From: JAWKUK01 sp041398605
Lineage (GTDB): Bacteria; Planctomycetota; UBA1135; GCA-002686595
DNA: 64,000 nt
Assembly (NCBI GenBank): GCA_041398605.1
Contig: JAWKUK010000006.1
Span: forward strand, 330,868 to 394,867
Reading direction: 5' to 3'
Positions 53,989-62,685 of this stretch are shown one piece after another. A model generated the notes under the pieces. It made no database searches, was not told the DNA's origin, and saw only the letters and a program-made list of their open reading frames with translations. Numbering within the stretch: the stretch's first letter is position 1; each line of letters begins with the position of its first letter. The position numbers and the translations under genes were made by a program.

Positions 53989-56565
53989 ATGGACCAGGAG
54001 ACATGGGCGCGCCTACGTGCGCTCTTCGACGAAGCGCTCGACCAACCGCCCGAGGAGCGCCAGCGCTGGGCGACCGCCGCCGCGGTCGACGATGCCGAGC
54101 TCCAGGGGGAGCTCGTGCGCCTCCTGGCCGAGGAGCGCCGCGCCAATGATGCGCTCAGCCTCGGCGCGCTCGAGCACGTTCCAAGCTGGGACCCGAGCGC
54201 GCTCGTTGGGCGAGAGCTCGGGGGGTACCTGATCGACGGCGTCCTCGGCCGCGGTGGCATGGGCATCGTGTATCGCGCACGACAGCGCTCGCCGCGGCGC
54301 ACGGTGGCGCTGAAGACGCTCTCCAACCCGATCAGCTCAACGCGCGAGCAGAGCCGCTTCCGCCTCGAGATCGAGGTGCTCGGCGCGCTGCAACACCGCG
54401 CGATCGCGCAGGTCTTCGACGCAGGGACGCTCGACGTGCACGGGCAGCTCGCGCCGTATGTCGCGATGGAGTTCATCGAAGGCGGCCTCGATGTCGCGCG
54501 CCATGCGGCGCAGGCCGGCCTCGATGCACGCGCCCGTGTCGCGCTCGTGCGTGAGGCGTGTGAGGGCGTGCACCACGCGCACCGCCGGGGCATCATCCAC
54601 CGCGACCTGAAGCCGGGCAACCTGTTGGTCGACCCAAGCGGACAGGTCAAGGTGATCGACTTCGGCCTCGCGCGGGTCGACGCGACGCATACGCTCGCCG
54701 TCTCGGCGGTCGAGACCATGGCGGGCAGCGTGCTCGGGACGCTCGAGTACATGAGCCCCGAGCACGTCTCGGGCGCGCCGCAAGAGATCGATGTGCGCAG
54801 CGACGTGTACAGCCTTGGCTGCGTGTTGTACGAGCTGCTCGTCGGCCGTGCGCCACGCGAGCTCGCGGGGCTGTCCTTGTCGCAGGCGATCCAGCGCGTG
54901 AGCTCCTTCGAGGTCCGCCCGCCCAAGCACCTCGCCCGCCCGCTGCGCGCGGTGCTGGGCAAGGCCCTCGCGCACGACCCCCTCCACCGCTACGCGACCG
55001 CCGCGGAGCTCGGCGCGGACCTCGCGCGTTTTGAGCGCGGCGAGACGGTACTGGCGCTGCGAGGGCACGCGCTGGCTCAGTTCGCCGGGTTCTCGAGGCG
55101 CAACCGCAGCGTCATCGCCACCCTCGTCGGCGTCATCGCGGCGTTGTCGTTCGGGCTGTACCGAACCAACGTGGCCAGGAACGACGCCGAGGCCGCCGAG
55201 CACAATGCGCGCACCGAGGCCGACACCTCCCTCGAGATCGCGACGTCGTTGAGCTCCGTCATCTCGTCCGTTCAGCCCTTCATCGACGGTCGCGAGGCGA
55301 AGGTCATCGACGTCCTCCATAACCTGGAAGGCTCGCTCGCGCTCATCGAAGACCCGCGCGCGCGCGCGTCCGTCGCGATGGTGCTCGGCCAGGGCCTCGT
55401 CAATCTGCGCGAGTTCGATCGTGCTGGACCGGTCCTCGAGCGTGCCGCCCGCGAGCTCACCGACCTCGAAGGTGTCCATTCGCCGCGGCGCATCCTCGCG
55501 GTTGCGGCGTATGCCGACTTCCTCGAGCAGACGGGCAAGTACCAAGCGTCGCTCGACCTGTCGCGCGAGACCTTCCCGATCGCCAGGGAGCGCCTCGGCG
55601 TCAACAGCTACACGACGCGTTATCTCGGGACGAATATGGCGGTCTGTTTGGTGCGCATGGGGCGCTTTGCCGAGGCGCGCGACCTCTATCGTGAGGCGAT
55701 CGAGGACGCGTTGACGGCCAAGGAGCGGAACCACCAGTTCGAGGTCGCGACGCTCGAGCGCCTCGCACAAGTGCTCGTCTCCCTGGACGCGCCGCGGGAG
55801 GCGCTCGTCGAATTGAACCGCGCGCAAGAGATCCTCGAGACGACGGGCGGCGCGCGCTCGCTCTTCGCGGTCGCGCTGAAGGGCACGCGCGCAGAGATCC
55901 ACGAGCGGTTGGGCGAGCTGCCGCTCGCGCTCCAACTGAACCTCGAGGTGATGGCCGCCTACGAAGCGCGCACGGACTCCGGGGGGAACGCGCTCGTCGC
56001 GGCGCTGAACGCGGGAGCGCTGCTCATCCACCTCGACAGGCTCGCCGAGGCGCGCGCGCTGATCGTGCCGCGCCGGCAGACGCTCGCGGAGGTCGAGCCC
56101 GAGCCCGGTCGTTATCACTCGTACTGGTACTTGCTCGAGGCGCAGCTCGCGTGCCGTGAGGCGGACTTCGAGACGACGCGCGAGCAGGCGATGCTGGCGC
56201 TCGACCTCGGCACGGCGTTGGTGCCGTCAGGCTGGCCGGAGGACCACATGGCGCGGCGTTTACTCGCCACCGCCCAGCGCGCCTTGGGCGACCGCGCCGC
56301 CGCGCTGGCGACGCTGCGCACGGGGCTGGAGGTCGCGGAGCGTATCTACCCGCTTGCGGGTCCACAGGTCCTGGCGCTCGCGCGACGTGAGCTCTTGGTC
56401 ATGCGCGAGCTGGGCCAAGACTGGGGCGCGGCCGCGGCGGCGCGCGCGTCCAAGCTGCGAGCCGGCGGGGCGACGGAGGAGCAGCTTCAGGACTGGACGG
56501 CGCGGACCGGCGACCTCGACCACGCCTTCGACACCGAGCTCATCGGCGGCGCGCCCTCGGAGTGA
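53989..56565 (+). CDS. Ser/Thr protein kinase with C-terminal TPR domain
   Basis: 858 residues. A short N-terminal helical region (1-75, typical of TPR-kinases linked to ECF sigma factors) is followed by the kinase domain (80-350): LGRGGMGIVY, Lys109 (VALK), HRDLKPGNL (Asp206), DFG (224-226) and MSPEH. One membrane span lies near 378-396. About 440 residues of helical repeats with the TPR signature follow (RMGRFAEARDLYREA, ALVELNRAQEILE, LPLALQLNLEVM). All catalytic residues are intact. It faces an ECF sigma gene tail to tail with only 3 bp between stops. Kinase-ECF pairs of this kind in planctomycetes are thought to work together, the kinase acting instead of an anti-sigma factor. Confidence 0.92.
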   Translation: MDQETWARLRALFDEALDQPPEERQRWATAAAVDDAELQGELVRLLAEERRANDALSLGALEHVPSWDPSALVGRELGGYLIDGVLGRGGMGIVYRARQRSPRRTVALKTLSNPISSTREQSRFRLEIEVLGALQHRAIAQVFDAGTLDVHGQLAPYVAMEFIEGGLDVARHAAQAGLDARARVALVREACEGVHHAHRRGIIHRDLKPGNLLVDPSGQVKVIDFGLARVDATHTLAVSAVETMAGSVLGTLEYMSPEHVSGAPQEIDVRSDVYSLGCVLYELLVGRAPRELAGLSLSQAIQRVSSFEVRPPKHLARPLRAVLGKALAHDPLHRYATAAELGADLARFERGETVLALRGHALAQFAGFSRRNRSVIATLVGVIAALSFGLYRTNVARNDAEAAEHNARTEADTSLEIATSLSSVISSVQPFIDGREAKVIDVLHNLEGSLALIEDPRARASVAMVLGQGLVNLREFDRAGPVLERAARELTDLEGVHSPRRILAVAAYADFLEQTGKYQASLDLSRETFPIARERLGVNSYTTRYLGTNMAVCLVRMGRFAEARDLYREAIEDALTAKERNHQFEVATLERLAQVLVSLDAPREALVELNRAQEILETTGGARSLFAVALKGTRAEIHERLGELPLALQLNLEVMAAYEARTDSGGNALVAALNAGALLIHLDRLAEARALIVPRRQTLAEVEPEPGRYHSYWYLLEAQLACREADFETTREQAMLALDLGTALVPSGWPEDHMARRLLATAQRALGDRAAALATLRTGLEVAERIYPLAGPQVLALARRELLVMRELGQDWGAAAAARASKLRAGGATEEQLQDWTARTGDLDHAFDTELIGGAPSE

Positions 56566-56568
56566 CGC

Positions 56569-57156
56569 TCACGTGGCGAGCTGCGCCTGCAGCCACGCGC
56601 GCGCAAAGCGCCACCGGCGGTCGATCGTGCTCTCCGAGACCCCAAGGACGCGCGCGATCTCGCGTGGCTCGAGGCCGCCGAAGAAGCGCAAGTCGACGAG
56701 CTCGGCGCACTCTGGATCGAGCTTCGCGAGGCGATCCAGCGCCTCGTCCACCGCGAGCAGATCGAGCGCCTCGGCCCCGTCCGCGGCGACGACCTCGGAG
56801 AGCGACACACGCACGTGCCCGCCGCCACGCTTGTCGGCGCCGCGCGCGCGGACCGTGTCGACCAAGATCCCGCGCATGACCTTGCTCGCGAACGCGAGGA
56901 AGAGGTGGCGGTTCTCGAACGGCAACGCCTCGCGTTCGGCGAGGCGGATCCACGCCTCGTTGACGAGGACGGTCGGCTGCAACGTCACGCGGCGCACGCG
57001 CCCGCTGAGGTGCGCGGAAGCGAGCGCGCGCAGCTCGCCCTGCAGGCGCTCCGCGAGCGTGGACGACGCGGCTCGATCGCCCGCGCCGATGCGCAGGAGC
57101 AGCTCTACGGTCGGGGTCGGGGTCGGGGTCGGTTCGGGCTCGTGAGGCGCGCTCAT
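56569..57156 (-). CDS. ECF-type RNA polymerase sigma factor (planctomycete Sig70-ECF-like family)
   Basis: About 195 residues from an ATG at 57156 (a TTG at 57180 is possible). The N-terminus contains a PTPTPTPT run encoded by a GGGTCG repeat. Family segments: LQPTVLVNEAWIRLAE, NRHLFLAFASKVMRGILVDTVRARGADKRGG, and region 4 LRFFGGLEPREIARVLGVSESTIDRRWRFARAWL. It converges on the kinase-TPR gene with 3 bp between stop codons. It is the same subfamily as the sigma factor at 20523-21056, from which it is clearly diverged. Confidence 0.9.
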   Translation of the reverse strand: MSAPHEPEPTPTPTPTVELLLRIGAGDRAASSTLAERLQGELRALASAHLSGRVRRVTLQPTVLVNEAWIRLAEREALPFENRHLFLAFASKVMRGILVDTVRARGADKRGGGHVRVSLSEVVAADGAEALDLLAVDEALDRLAKLDPECAELVDLRFFGGLEPREIARVLGVSESTIDRRWRFARAWLQAQLAT

Positions 57157-57645
57157 GGTCGGCACATCAGGATCGCGCAAGGTCCGGCTTCCGTGCGCGG
57201 CCAGCGCCGGAAATGCCGCGAATCGTGGCGCCAGGGACGCGCCGCCGTCAATCGCGCTCTGCCACGAGCGTCAACCCTGGACCTATCCATAGGGCCAGCC
57301 GCGCGGCGCGCGCATCACGGCGCTCAATGACGCCGGATATGCAGGCGAGGACCACGCTCCACGTCCAAGCCCGGTCCCAAAACGGCGCGGCGAGCGACCC
57401 GACGGACCCCGTGGCTATGGTGCGGCGCTGGGTCACCGACAAGGGCGCGCAATGGGAGCGGGTCACTGGGTCGCAACGAACGCGCTGTTGCAGCCCGAGC
57501 GGAGCGCACCAGAGGCTCGTCCGACCAGGCGCCCGCGGGCCGGATCGGCGCAAACTTCGGCCAGAGAGCCACGCGAGACTAGGGCGCCGCCCTACGCTGT
57601 CCTACGGCCCGGATCTCCGCGGCCACAGAACCCCTACTTCAGACC
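57157..57645. other. Intergenic region, 489 bp
   Basis: This region lies between the divergent sigma gene and the HMA-domain gene. All longer frames here lack family features and look like chance frames of high-G+C DNA. No tRNA-like cloverleaf, hairpin terminator or repeat was found. Confidence 0.45.
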
Positions 57646-57972
57646 ATGCGAAACCAACTCTTGATCGGGCTCCTGCTGGTGCCCGCGTTCGCGACTTCGT
57701 GCGCGAACACTGACGAAACCCGCCACGCCGCCGAATCCGCCGCCGTCCCGAACGCGCCGAAGCTCGTGTTCGAGGTCGAAGGCATGACATGAGGCGGGTG
57801 CGCCAGCGAAGTGCGGTCTGCACTCGCGAGCGTGCCCGGTGTGAACGACGTCATCGTCGACCGTGAGGCCAAGACGGCCACGGTCACCCTCGATGCTGAC
57901 GGCGTGCCCTCGACGACGGCGCTGCTGGCCGCGCTCGAAGGGACCAAGTTCAAGGCCAAGGTGCGCCAGTAG
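57646..57972 (+). CDS. Exported HMA-domain (MerP-like) metal-binding protein with in-frame UGA, candidate selenoprotein
   Basis: 108 residues if TGA at 57790-57792 is read through; the stop is TAG at 57970-57972. The ATG at 57646 starts a hydrophobic signal sequence (MRNQLLIGLLLVPAFATSC) with a possible lipidation Cys at 19. The heavy-metal-associated domain begins at about residue 41: LVFEVEGMT, then the TGA (codon 49), then GGCASEVRSALASVPGV, VIVDREAKTATVTLD and FKAKVRQ. In ordinary HMA/MerP domains this loop is GMTCxxC, so the TGA falls exactly on the first metal-binding Cys, while the second (Cys52) is kept. Homology continues in frame to the end. A hairpin of SECIS type follows the UGA. 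Sec in MerP-like proteins is known from other bacteria. Alternative: a nonsense mutation. Confidence 0.82.
57806..57827 (+). promoter_or_regulatory. Candidate bacterial SECIS element of the HMA-domain gene
   Basis: GCGA (57806-57809), a bulged A, then GTGC (57811-57814) pair with GCAC (57820-57823) and TCGC (57824-57827) around loop GGTCT (57815-57819). The loop starts 22 nt after the UGA and opens with GG. Stem, bulge, loop and spacing agree with the bacterial SECIS pattern (E. coli fdhF also has a bulged base near the apical stem). Confidence 0.68.
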
Positions 57973-58002
57973 CGGGTTCGTCGTGGCCTGAGCGCCACGG
58001 AG

Positions 58003-58038
58003 CACGCCCGGGTCGGAGGCTCCTCCGATCCGGGCGTG
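58003..58038 (+). terminator. Long hairpin terminator after the HMA gene
   Basis: CACGCCCGGGTCGGAGG (58003-58019) pairs with CCTCCGATCCGGGCGTG (58022-58038): 17 bp with one G-U pair. Geometry forces the innermost pairs open to give a small loop. It is followed by TATGTCTTAT, a weak T-rich run, 30 bp after the TAG. Confidence 0.7.
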
Positions 58039-58135
58039 TATGTCTTATGGCCCCGACTGTGCGGCGGCGAGCGAAAGCGCTGGCGGCGCTCTATGCTCCT
58101 CGGACCTCGTACCCCCACGGCCCCGAGCGCCTCCC

Positions 58136-59352
58136 ATGATCACCCTCGCCGCACTCACACTTCCGATCCTGACCGCTTGCTTGCCTCCCACGAGCGACAC
58201 GCAGTTCTCCTGGCCGCAATGGGACGGACCCGAGCGCAGCGGGATCTCGAAGGAGGTCGCCTGGAGCGCCGCCGGCAAGCCCGACGACCTTTGGCGAGTC
58301 GAACCGGCCTCGGCTACTCAACCGTCGCGGTCGCGGGCGGGCGTGTCGTCACCATGGGCTACGACAAGGGGTCGAGCCTCGACTCCATTTGGTGCCTCGA
58401 CGCGCTCACCGGCGAGGTGAAGTGGAAGCACAGCTACCACAGCGAGATCTGGAACCGCGCGCACGAGGGCGGGACCGTCAACACGCCGTCGATCGATGGC
58501 GACGTCGTTTACACGCTGAACCGCGAGGGCAACCTCTACTGCCTCGAGCTCGCGACCGGGGCCGTCGTCTGGCACAACGCCCTGATGGCCGAGGGCAACA
58601 CCAACGAGCTGACGATCCCCACCTGGGGCTTCAGCGCGTCGCCGCTCGTCGTCGGAGAGCGGCTGTTCCTGAACTGCGGGCGGATCTTGTCGATCGACAA
58701 GAAGTCCGGCGCGGTCAAGTGGCGCTCGAAGGACTACGGCGATGGCTACGGCACACCGATCGCGTTCGAACGGGACGGGACCGCCGTCCTCGCTGCGCTC
58801 AACGGGACGGGCGCGGTGTTGGTGAGCCAAGCCGATGGGAGCGGCCTCGGCTTCGCCACGTTCACGGGCAAGAACCGCGGCATCCAAGCCGCGACGCCGG
58901 TCCTCATCGGAGACTCCATCTTCGTCTCGTCGGGGATGATCCCCTCGTGCGCGCGCTTTGCCCTCGGCGAGGCGACCTTGAAGCCCATTTGGCAGAACCG
59001 CGAGATGATCAGCTCGTTCTCCGGGTGCGTGAAGGTCGGCGAGCACCTCTACGGCTTCGACGGGCAAATCCTCAAGTGCATCGACCTCGACGGCGCGGCA
59101 GCTTGGTCCGAGCGCGGGATCGGGAACGGCGCCGTCCTCGCCGCGGGCGAGCGCCTGCTCGTGATGGGCGGCACCGGCGAATTGATCGTCGCCAAGGCGA
59201 CCGCCGAGAAGTTCGACGAGCTCTCGCGGGTCAAGCTCTTCGACGAGGGCCGCTTCTGGACCAAGCCGATCCTCGTGAACGGGATCATTTATTGCCGCAA
59301 CAGTAAAGGCACGCTCGTCGCGCGCGACCATCGCGAGGTCGAGACGAAGTGA
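58136..59352 (+). CDS. PQQ-type beta-propeller (BamB-like) exported protein, reading frame shifted once near 58303
   Basis: Starting at ATG 58136, a lipoprotein-like signal (MITLAALTLPILTAC) is followed by the family start FSWPQWDGPERSGISKEVAWSA and DDLWRVE. The frame then slips: GLGYSTVAVAGGRVVTMGYD and the whole rest of the propeller (SIWCLDALTGEVKW, GTVNTPSIDGDVVYTLNREGN, CLELATGAVVWH, LFLNCGRILSIDKKSGAVKW) continue in the -1 frame from about 58303, as if one A were missing in GAA(A)CC. About 405 residues in all if corrected. Members of this family of PQQ-like propellers are periplasmic. Either a sequencing error or a real inactivating mutation; no slippery heptamer is present for programmed shifting. 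Confidence 0.8.
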
Positions 59353-59592
59353 CCTTCGGCGCCGACGAGCGCTGAGCCCCGTGACCAGGTGACGGGCTCG
59401 CGGGCCCCGGCGCACGCCAGGGCCTGCTCGATACTGGGACCGTCGCGCCTCGATTCGAGAAGCTTATCCCCCTGCCACGCTGGCTCGCATTGAACGCCAT
59501 GAACCGTTCAAGAGCGTCGCCGGCGCATGCCGAAGCTGCATCTCCGTGCGCGTCCGCGAGTCTGCGGCGCGCCTCCCAACCAAGGGGTCATG

Positions 59593-60372
59593 ATGCAGCA
59601 TTCGATTGCAAACAGAGGGTGGGTCCTTCAGGGCGTCATGGGGCTCGCGCTCGCAGTTTGCGGGAGCTCCTGCGCCGCGACCAAGCAGAGCGCCAGCATC
59701 CAGCGGGTCGACGAGCTCGTCACGCGCGTCGAAGCGGTCCACGTCGAGGCGGAGCTCGCCAAGAAGGCGATCTACGAGTCCATCCTGACGCTGCGCCCCG
59801 TCGTGACTCCGACCGCGGGAGAGCCCACGGCGCAGTTCGAGGTGTTCCTGGGCGCGCTCGCAGACTCGGAGAAGCAAGCGCAGCGCTTGGAGCGCACCGT
59901 GGCGCCCATGGAGCAGAGCGCGCGCCAGGTCTTCGCCAAATGGGAGCAGGACCTGAACGCGTTCAGCAGCGACGCGCTGCGCTCTCGCAGCCGCGAACGC
60001 ATGCAGGCGACGCGTGCGCGCTATGAAGCCGTCATTCGCGCGACGAGAGCCTCGAACGAGCGCTACGAGGCGCTGAACGACGCTCTGCGCGACATCGCGC
60101 TGTTCCTGTCTCACGACTTCAACTCTGCCGCGATCGCCGCGATCGCGGAGGAGGCCGTCGGCCTGCGTGAGCGCGCCAAAGAGCTCGGCCAAGAGCTCGA
60201 CCGCAGCATGAACGCAGCGGCGCTCTACGTGAAGGAGGCTGCGCCGATCGGGGTCGCCATCACGCCCGTCGACGAGCCCGGCGCGACCGACCCGAGCGCC
60301 TCTTCCGGTGACCAGCAAGGGGCCGCGCAGAAGCGGACTGCAGCGCGCAACACCCAACGCTCCAATGGTTGA
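59593..60372 (+). CDS. DUF2959-family exported coiled-coil lipoprotein
   Basis: About 259 residues. Two ATGs in a row (59590, 59593); the second is 5 nt after a strong AAGGGG site and is used. The signal sequence ends at a lipobox-like SSC (about residue 25). The remainder is almost entirely alpha-helical, with heptad-like Ala/Glu/Arg patterning (about 35-215): RVDELVTRVEAVHVEAELAK, FLGALADSEKQAQRLERTV and RERMQATRARYEAVIRATRA. These match DUF2959. The C-terminal tail is low complexity. Role unknown. It precedes the oxidoreductase gene by 39 bp in the same direction. Confidence 0.78.
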   Translation: MQHSIANRGWVLQGVMGLALAVCGSSCAATKQSASIQRVDELVTRVEAVHVEAELAKKAIYESILTLRPVVTPTAGEPTAQFEVFLGALADSEKQAQRLERTVAPMEQSARQVFAKWEQDLNAFSSDALRSRSRERMQATRARYEAVIRATRASNERYEALNDALRDIALFLSHDFNSAAIAAIAEEAVGLRERAKELGQELDRSMNAAALYVKEAAPIGVAITPVDEPGATDPSASSGDQQGAAQKRTAARNTQRSNG

Positions 60373-60411
60373 CCTTCGGGCCGGCGCACTGCTCCGGCCC
60401 GAGACGTTCAC

Positions 60412-62685
60412 TTGATCTGGCTCCTCCTGGGCTGCCTCGCTGTGGCCCTCGCGCTCGGGACCGTTTCGGTCCGGCGCGAGGAGCTCAGGCGCATGCACGA
60501 GGCGCTCACCGCGCGAAGGCGCGCCGAGGCTGCCGGCGCGAGCGCAGCGCGCCTGCAGCACCCCGTCGTCGACCTGGCCCGCTGCTTGGGCTGCGGCACC
60601 TGTGTCGCGGCGTGCCCGGAAGACGGCGTCCTCGACCTCGTGCACGGGCAAGCGGTCGTGGTGCGCGCCGCGCGCTGCGTCGGCGTCGCCGCGTGTGAGC
60701 GCGAGTGCCCCGTCGGCGCGATCACCGTCAGCGTCGCGGACTTGGCGCATCGCACAGACGTGCCCGCCGTCGACGAACACCTGGAGGCCGTCGACAGCCC
60801 GGGCGTGTTCCTCGCGGGGGAGGTCACCGCCTTGGCGCTGATCCGCACCGCGGTCGAGCACGGCGTCCGCGTCATTCGAGAGATCGCGCTGCGCAGCGCG
60901 GGACGGCCAGCGCAGGCGACCCTGGACGTCGTCATCATCGGCGCGGGCCCCGCGGGTATGGCCGCTTCGCTCGAAGCCAAGCGCATCGGGCTCGCGTTCG
61001 TGACCCTCGAGCAGGAGCTCGGGCCGGGCGGGACCGTCGCAAAGTACCCGCGCGGCAAGCTCGTCATCAACGAGCCCGTGGAGCTGCCGCTGTACGGCCG
61101 GCTGCGGCGCAACGCGTACCACAAGGAAGAGCTGATCGCGCTCTGGCACGAGCTCGCCGAGCGGCACGCGCTGCCGTTGAAGTACGGCGCGCGCTTCGAG
61201 CGGCTCGAGCGCAGCGCGGACGGGCTCCTGACCGCCTGGACCGCAGGCGGCGCGTACACCGCGCGGAACATCGTCTTTGCCGTCGGACGCAGAGGCACGC
61301 CGCGCAAGCTCGGCGTGCCAGGCGAGGACCTCGAGAAGGTCAGCTACGCGCTCATGGACGCGACGCAGCACGTCGAGAAGCGGCTCGTGGTCGTCGGCGG
61401 CGGCGACTCAGCGGTCGAAGCGGCGCTGGGCCTCGCGCAACAGCCCGGGAACCGCGTGACGCTGTCGTATCGGCGCGCCGAGCTCTTCCGGCTGCGCGCG
61501 CGCAACGCCGAGCGCCTAGACGCCGCCGTCGCCTCTGGCGCGATCGAGCTGATCACGCAGAGCGAGCTCGTCCGCATCACACCCGACGGCGTCGAGCTCG
61601 CCGTCGCCTCCGGGCCGACGCTGTCCAAGCGCCACCTCGAGAATGACGGCGTCTTCGTCCTTGCGGGCGGGACCCCGCCGACCGAGCTGCTGGAGCGCGC
61701 GGGCGTCTCGTTCGACCCCGCGAAGCGCCCGCCAGTGCGCGCGCATCAAGACGACGACGGCGTCGGCGCCCGACGCGACCGCGCGCGCGCGCTCGGCCTG
61801 GCGCTCGGGGCGACGCTGCTGCTCTGCGCGTTCGCGCTGTGGAACGGCGACTACTACCTGGCCGACGCACACGCTCGCGCCACGCATCCCCAGCATGACT
61901 GGCTCCGCCCCGGGCGCGGGCTCGGCCTCGCGATGGGGTTCGCCTCATTGGGCCTCATCGGCGTGAACCTCGCCTATCTGCTGCGCCGCGCCGGGGTCTT
62001 CGGCGCGGGGTTTGGCTCGCTGCGGCGCTGGATGACCGTGCACGTCGCCACCGGCGCGCTCGCCTTTGCCTGCGCGGCGCTGCACGCCGCGATGGCGCCC
62101 GGCGACACCGTCGGCGGCCACGCGCTGCTCGGCCTGGCGGTGTTGCTGGTGACGGGCGGGGTCGGCCGCTACCTCTACGCGTTTGTGCCACGCGCCGCGA
62201 ACGGGCGCGAGCTGCAGCTCGATGAAGCGCGCAGCGCCCTCGCCGAGGACGACCCGAGCGCGCTCGGCGAGTTCGCGCAGCGCGCGCGTCGCGAGGTCAT
62301 GGAGCTCGCGCTGACCCGCCAATGGGGCAGCAGCTTGCCGGGGCGCCTCCTGGCGCTCGCGGGCGTGCGCAGCGACCTGCGACGCGCGCTCGCGCGCATT
62401 GAGGCGACGGGGTGCGCAGCAGGCGTGCAGCGCCACGTCATCGACGACACGCTCGCGCTCGCGCGGCGCGCGCACAGGCTGGCACTGGAAGCGGCGCACC
62501 TCGAGGACCTGCGCGCGCTGCTGTCGGGTTGGCGTTGGCTGCACCGGTGGGTCACGGCGCTGATGTTGGCCCTCGTCGCGCTGCACGTCGGCCAAGCGCT
62601 CGTGTACGGCGACGCTGCGAGCGAGCTGCGCGCTTGGATCGCGGCCAGCGCGCCGACCGCGCCAGGGAGCGCAGAGACGCCATGA
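60412..62685 (+). CDS. Ferredoxin-flavin-membrane oxidoreductase (4Fe-4S, TrxB-like FAD/NAD(P), C-terminal membrane domain)
   Basis: About 757 residues from a TTG at 60412. N-terminal membrane helix (2-18), then a ferredoxin-like domain with Cys58/61/64/68 (CLGCGTCVAACP) and a second motif Cys89..Cys95...Cys99P in which the middle Cys is Val92, leaving three protein ligands. A thioredoxin-reductase-like flavoprotein follows: FAD site GAGPAG (177-182), NAD(P) site VVGGGDSA (327-334), without a CxxC redox pair. The last ~300 residues have about six membrane helices with His residues (for example HVATGALAFACAALHAA, LALVALHVGQALVYG) that could hold haem b. It is translationally coupled (ATGA) to a multihaem cytochrome c. 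Together they look like an electron conduit from NAD(P)H or ferredoxin across the membrane. Confidence 0.85.
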   Translation: MIWLLLGCLAVALALGTVSVRREELRRMHEALTARRRAEAAGASAARLQHPVVDLARCLGCGTCVAACPEDGVLDLVHGQAVVVRAARCVGVAACERECPVGAITVSVADLAHRTDVPAVDEHLEAVDSPGVFLAGEVTALALIRTAVEHGVRVIREIALRSAGRPAQATLDVVIIGAGPAGMAASLEAKRIGLAFVTLEQELGPGGTVAKYPRGKLVINEPVELPLYGRLRRNAYHKEELIALWHELAERHALPLKYGARFERLERSADGLLTAWTAGGAYTARNIVFAVGRRGTPRKLGVPGEDLEKVSYALMDATQHVEKRLVVVGGGDSAVEAALGLAQQPGNRVTLSYRRAELFRLRARNAERLDAAVASGAIELITQSELVRITPDGVELAVASGPTLSKRHLENDGVFVLAGGTPPTELLERAGVSFDPAKRPPVRAHQDDDGVGARRDRARALGLALGATLLLCAFALWNGDYYLADAHARATHPQHDWLRPGRGLGLAMGFASLGLIGVNLAYLLRRAGVFGAGFGSLRRWMTVHVATGALAFACAALHAAMAPGDTVGGHALLGLAVLLVTGGVGRYLYAFVPRAANGRELQLDEARSALAEDDPSALGEFAQRARREVMELALTRQWGSSLPGRLLALAGVRSDLRRALARIEATGCAAGVQRHVIDDTLALARRAHRLALEAAHLEDLRALLSGWRWLHRWVTALMLALVALHVGQALVYGDAASELRAWIAASAPTAPGSAETP

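Noticed and set aside
54337..56118. A 593-codon minus-strand frame inside the kinase-TPR gene
   Set aside because: The plus-strand gene has all kinase motifs; the complement has only low-complexity charged sequence.
57109..57135. GGGTCG run as a G-quadruplex regulator
   Set aside because: It lies inside the sigma-factor coding sequence and encodes the PTPTPT run. Quadruplex formation is possible, but nothing else supports a regulatory role.
58036..58330. N-terminal extension of the PQQ-propeller frame from 58036
   Set aside because: That stretch (Arg/His-rich) is out of frame with the family-typical N-terminus, which is found in the other frame from 58136; the frameshift explains it.
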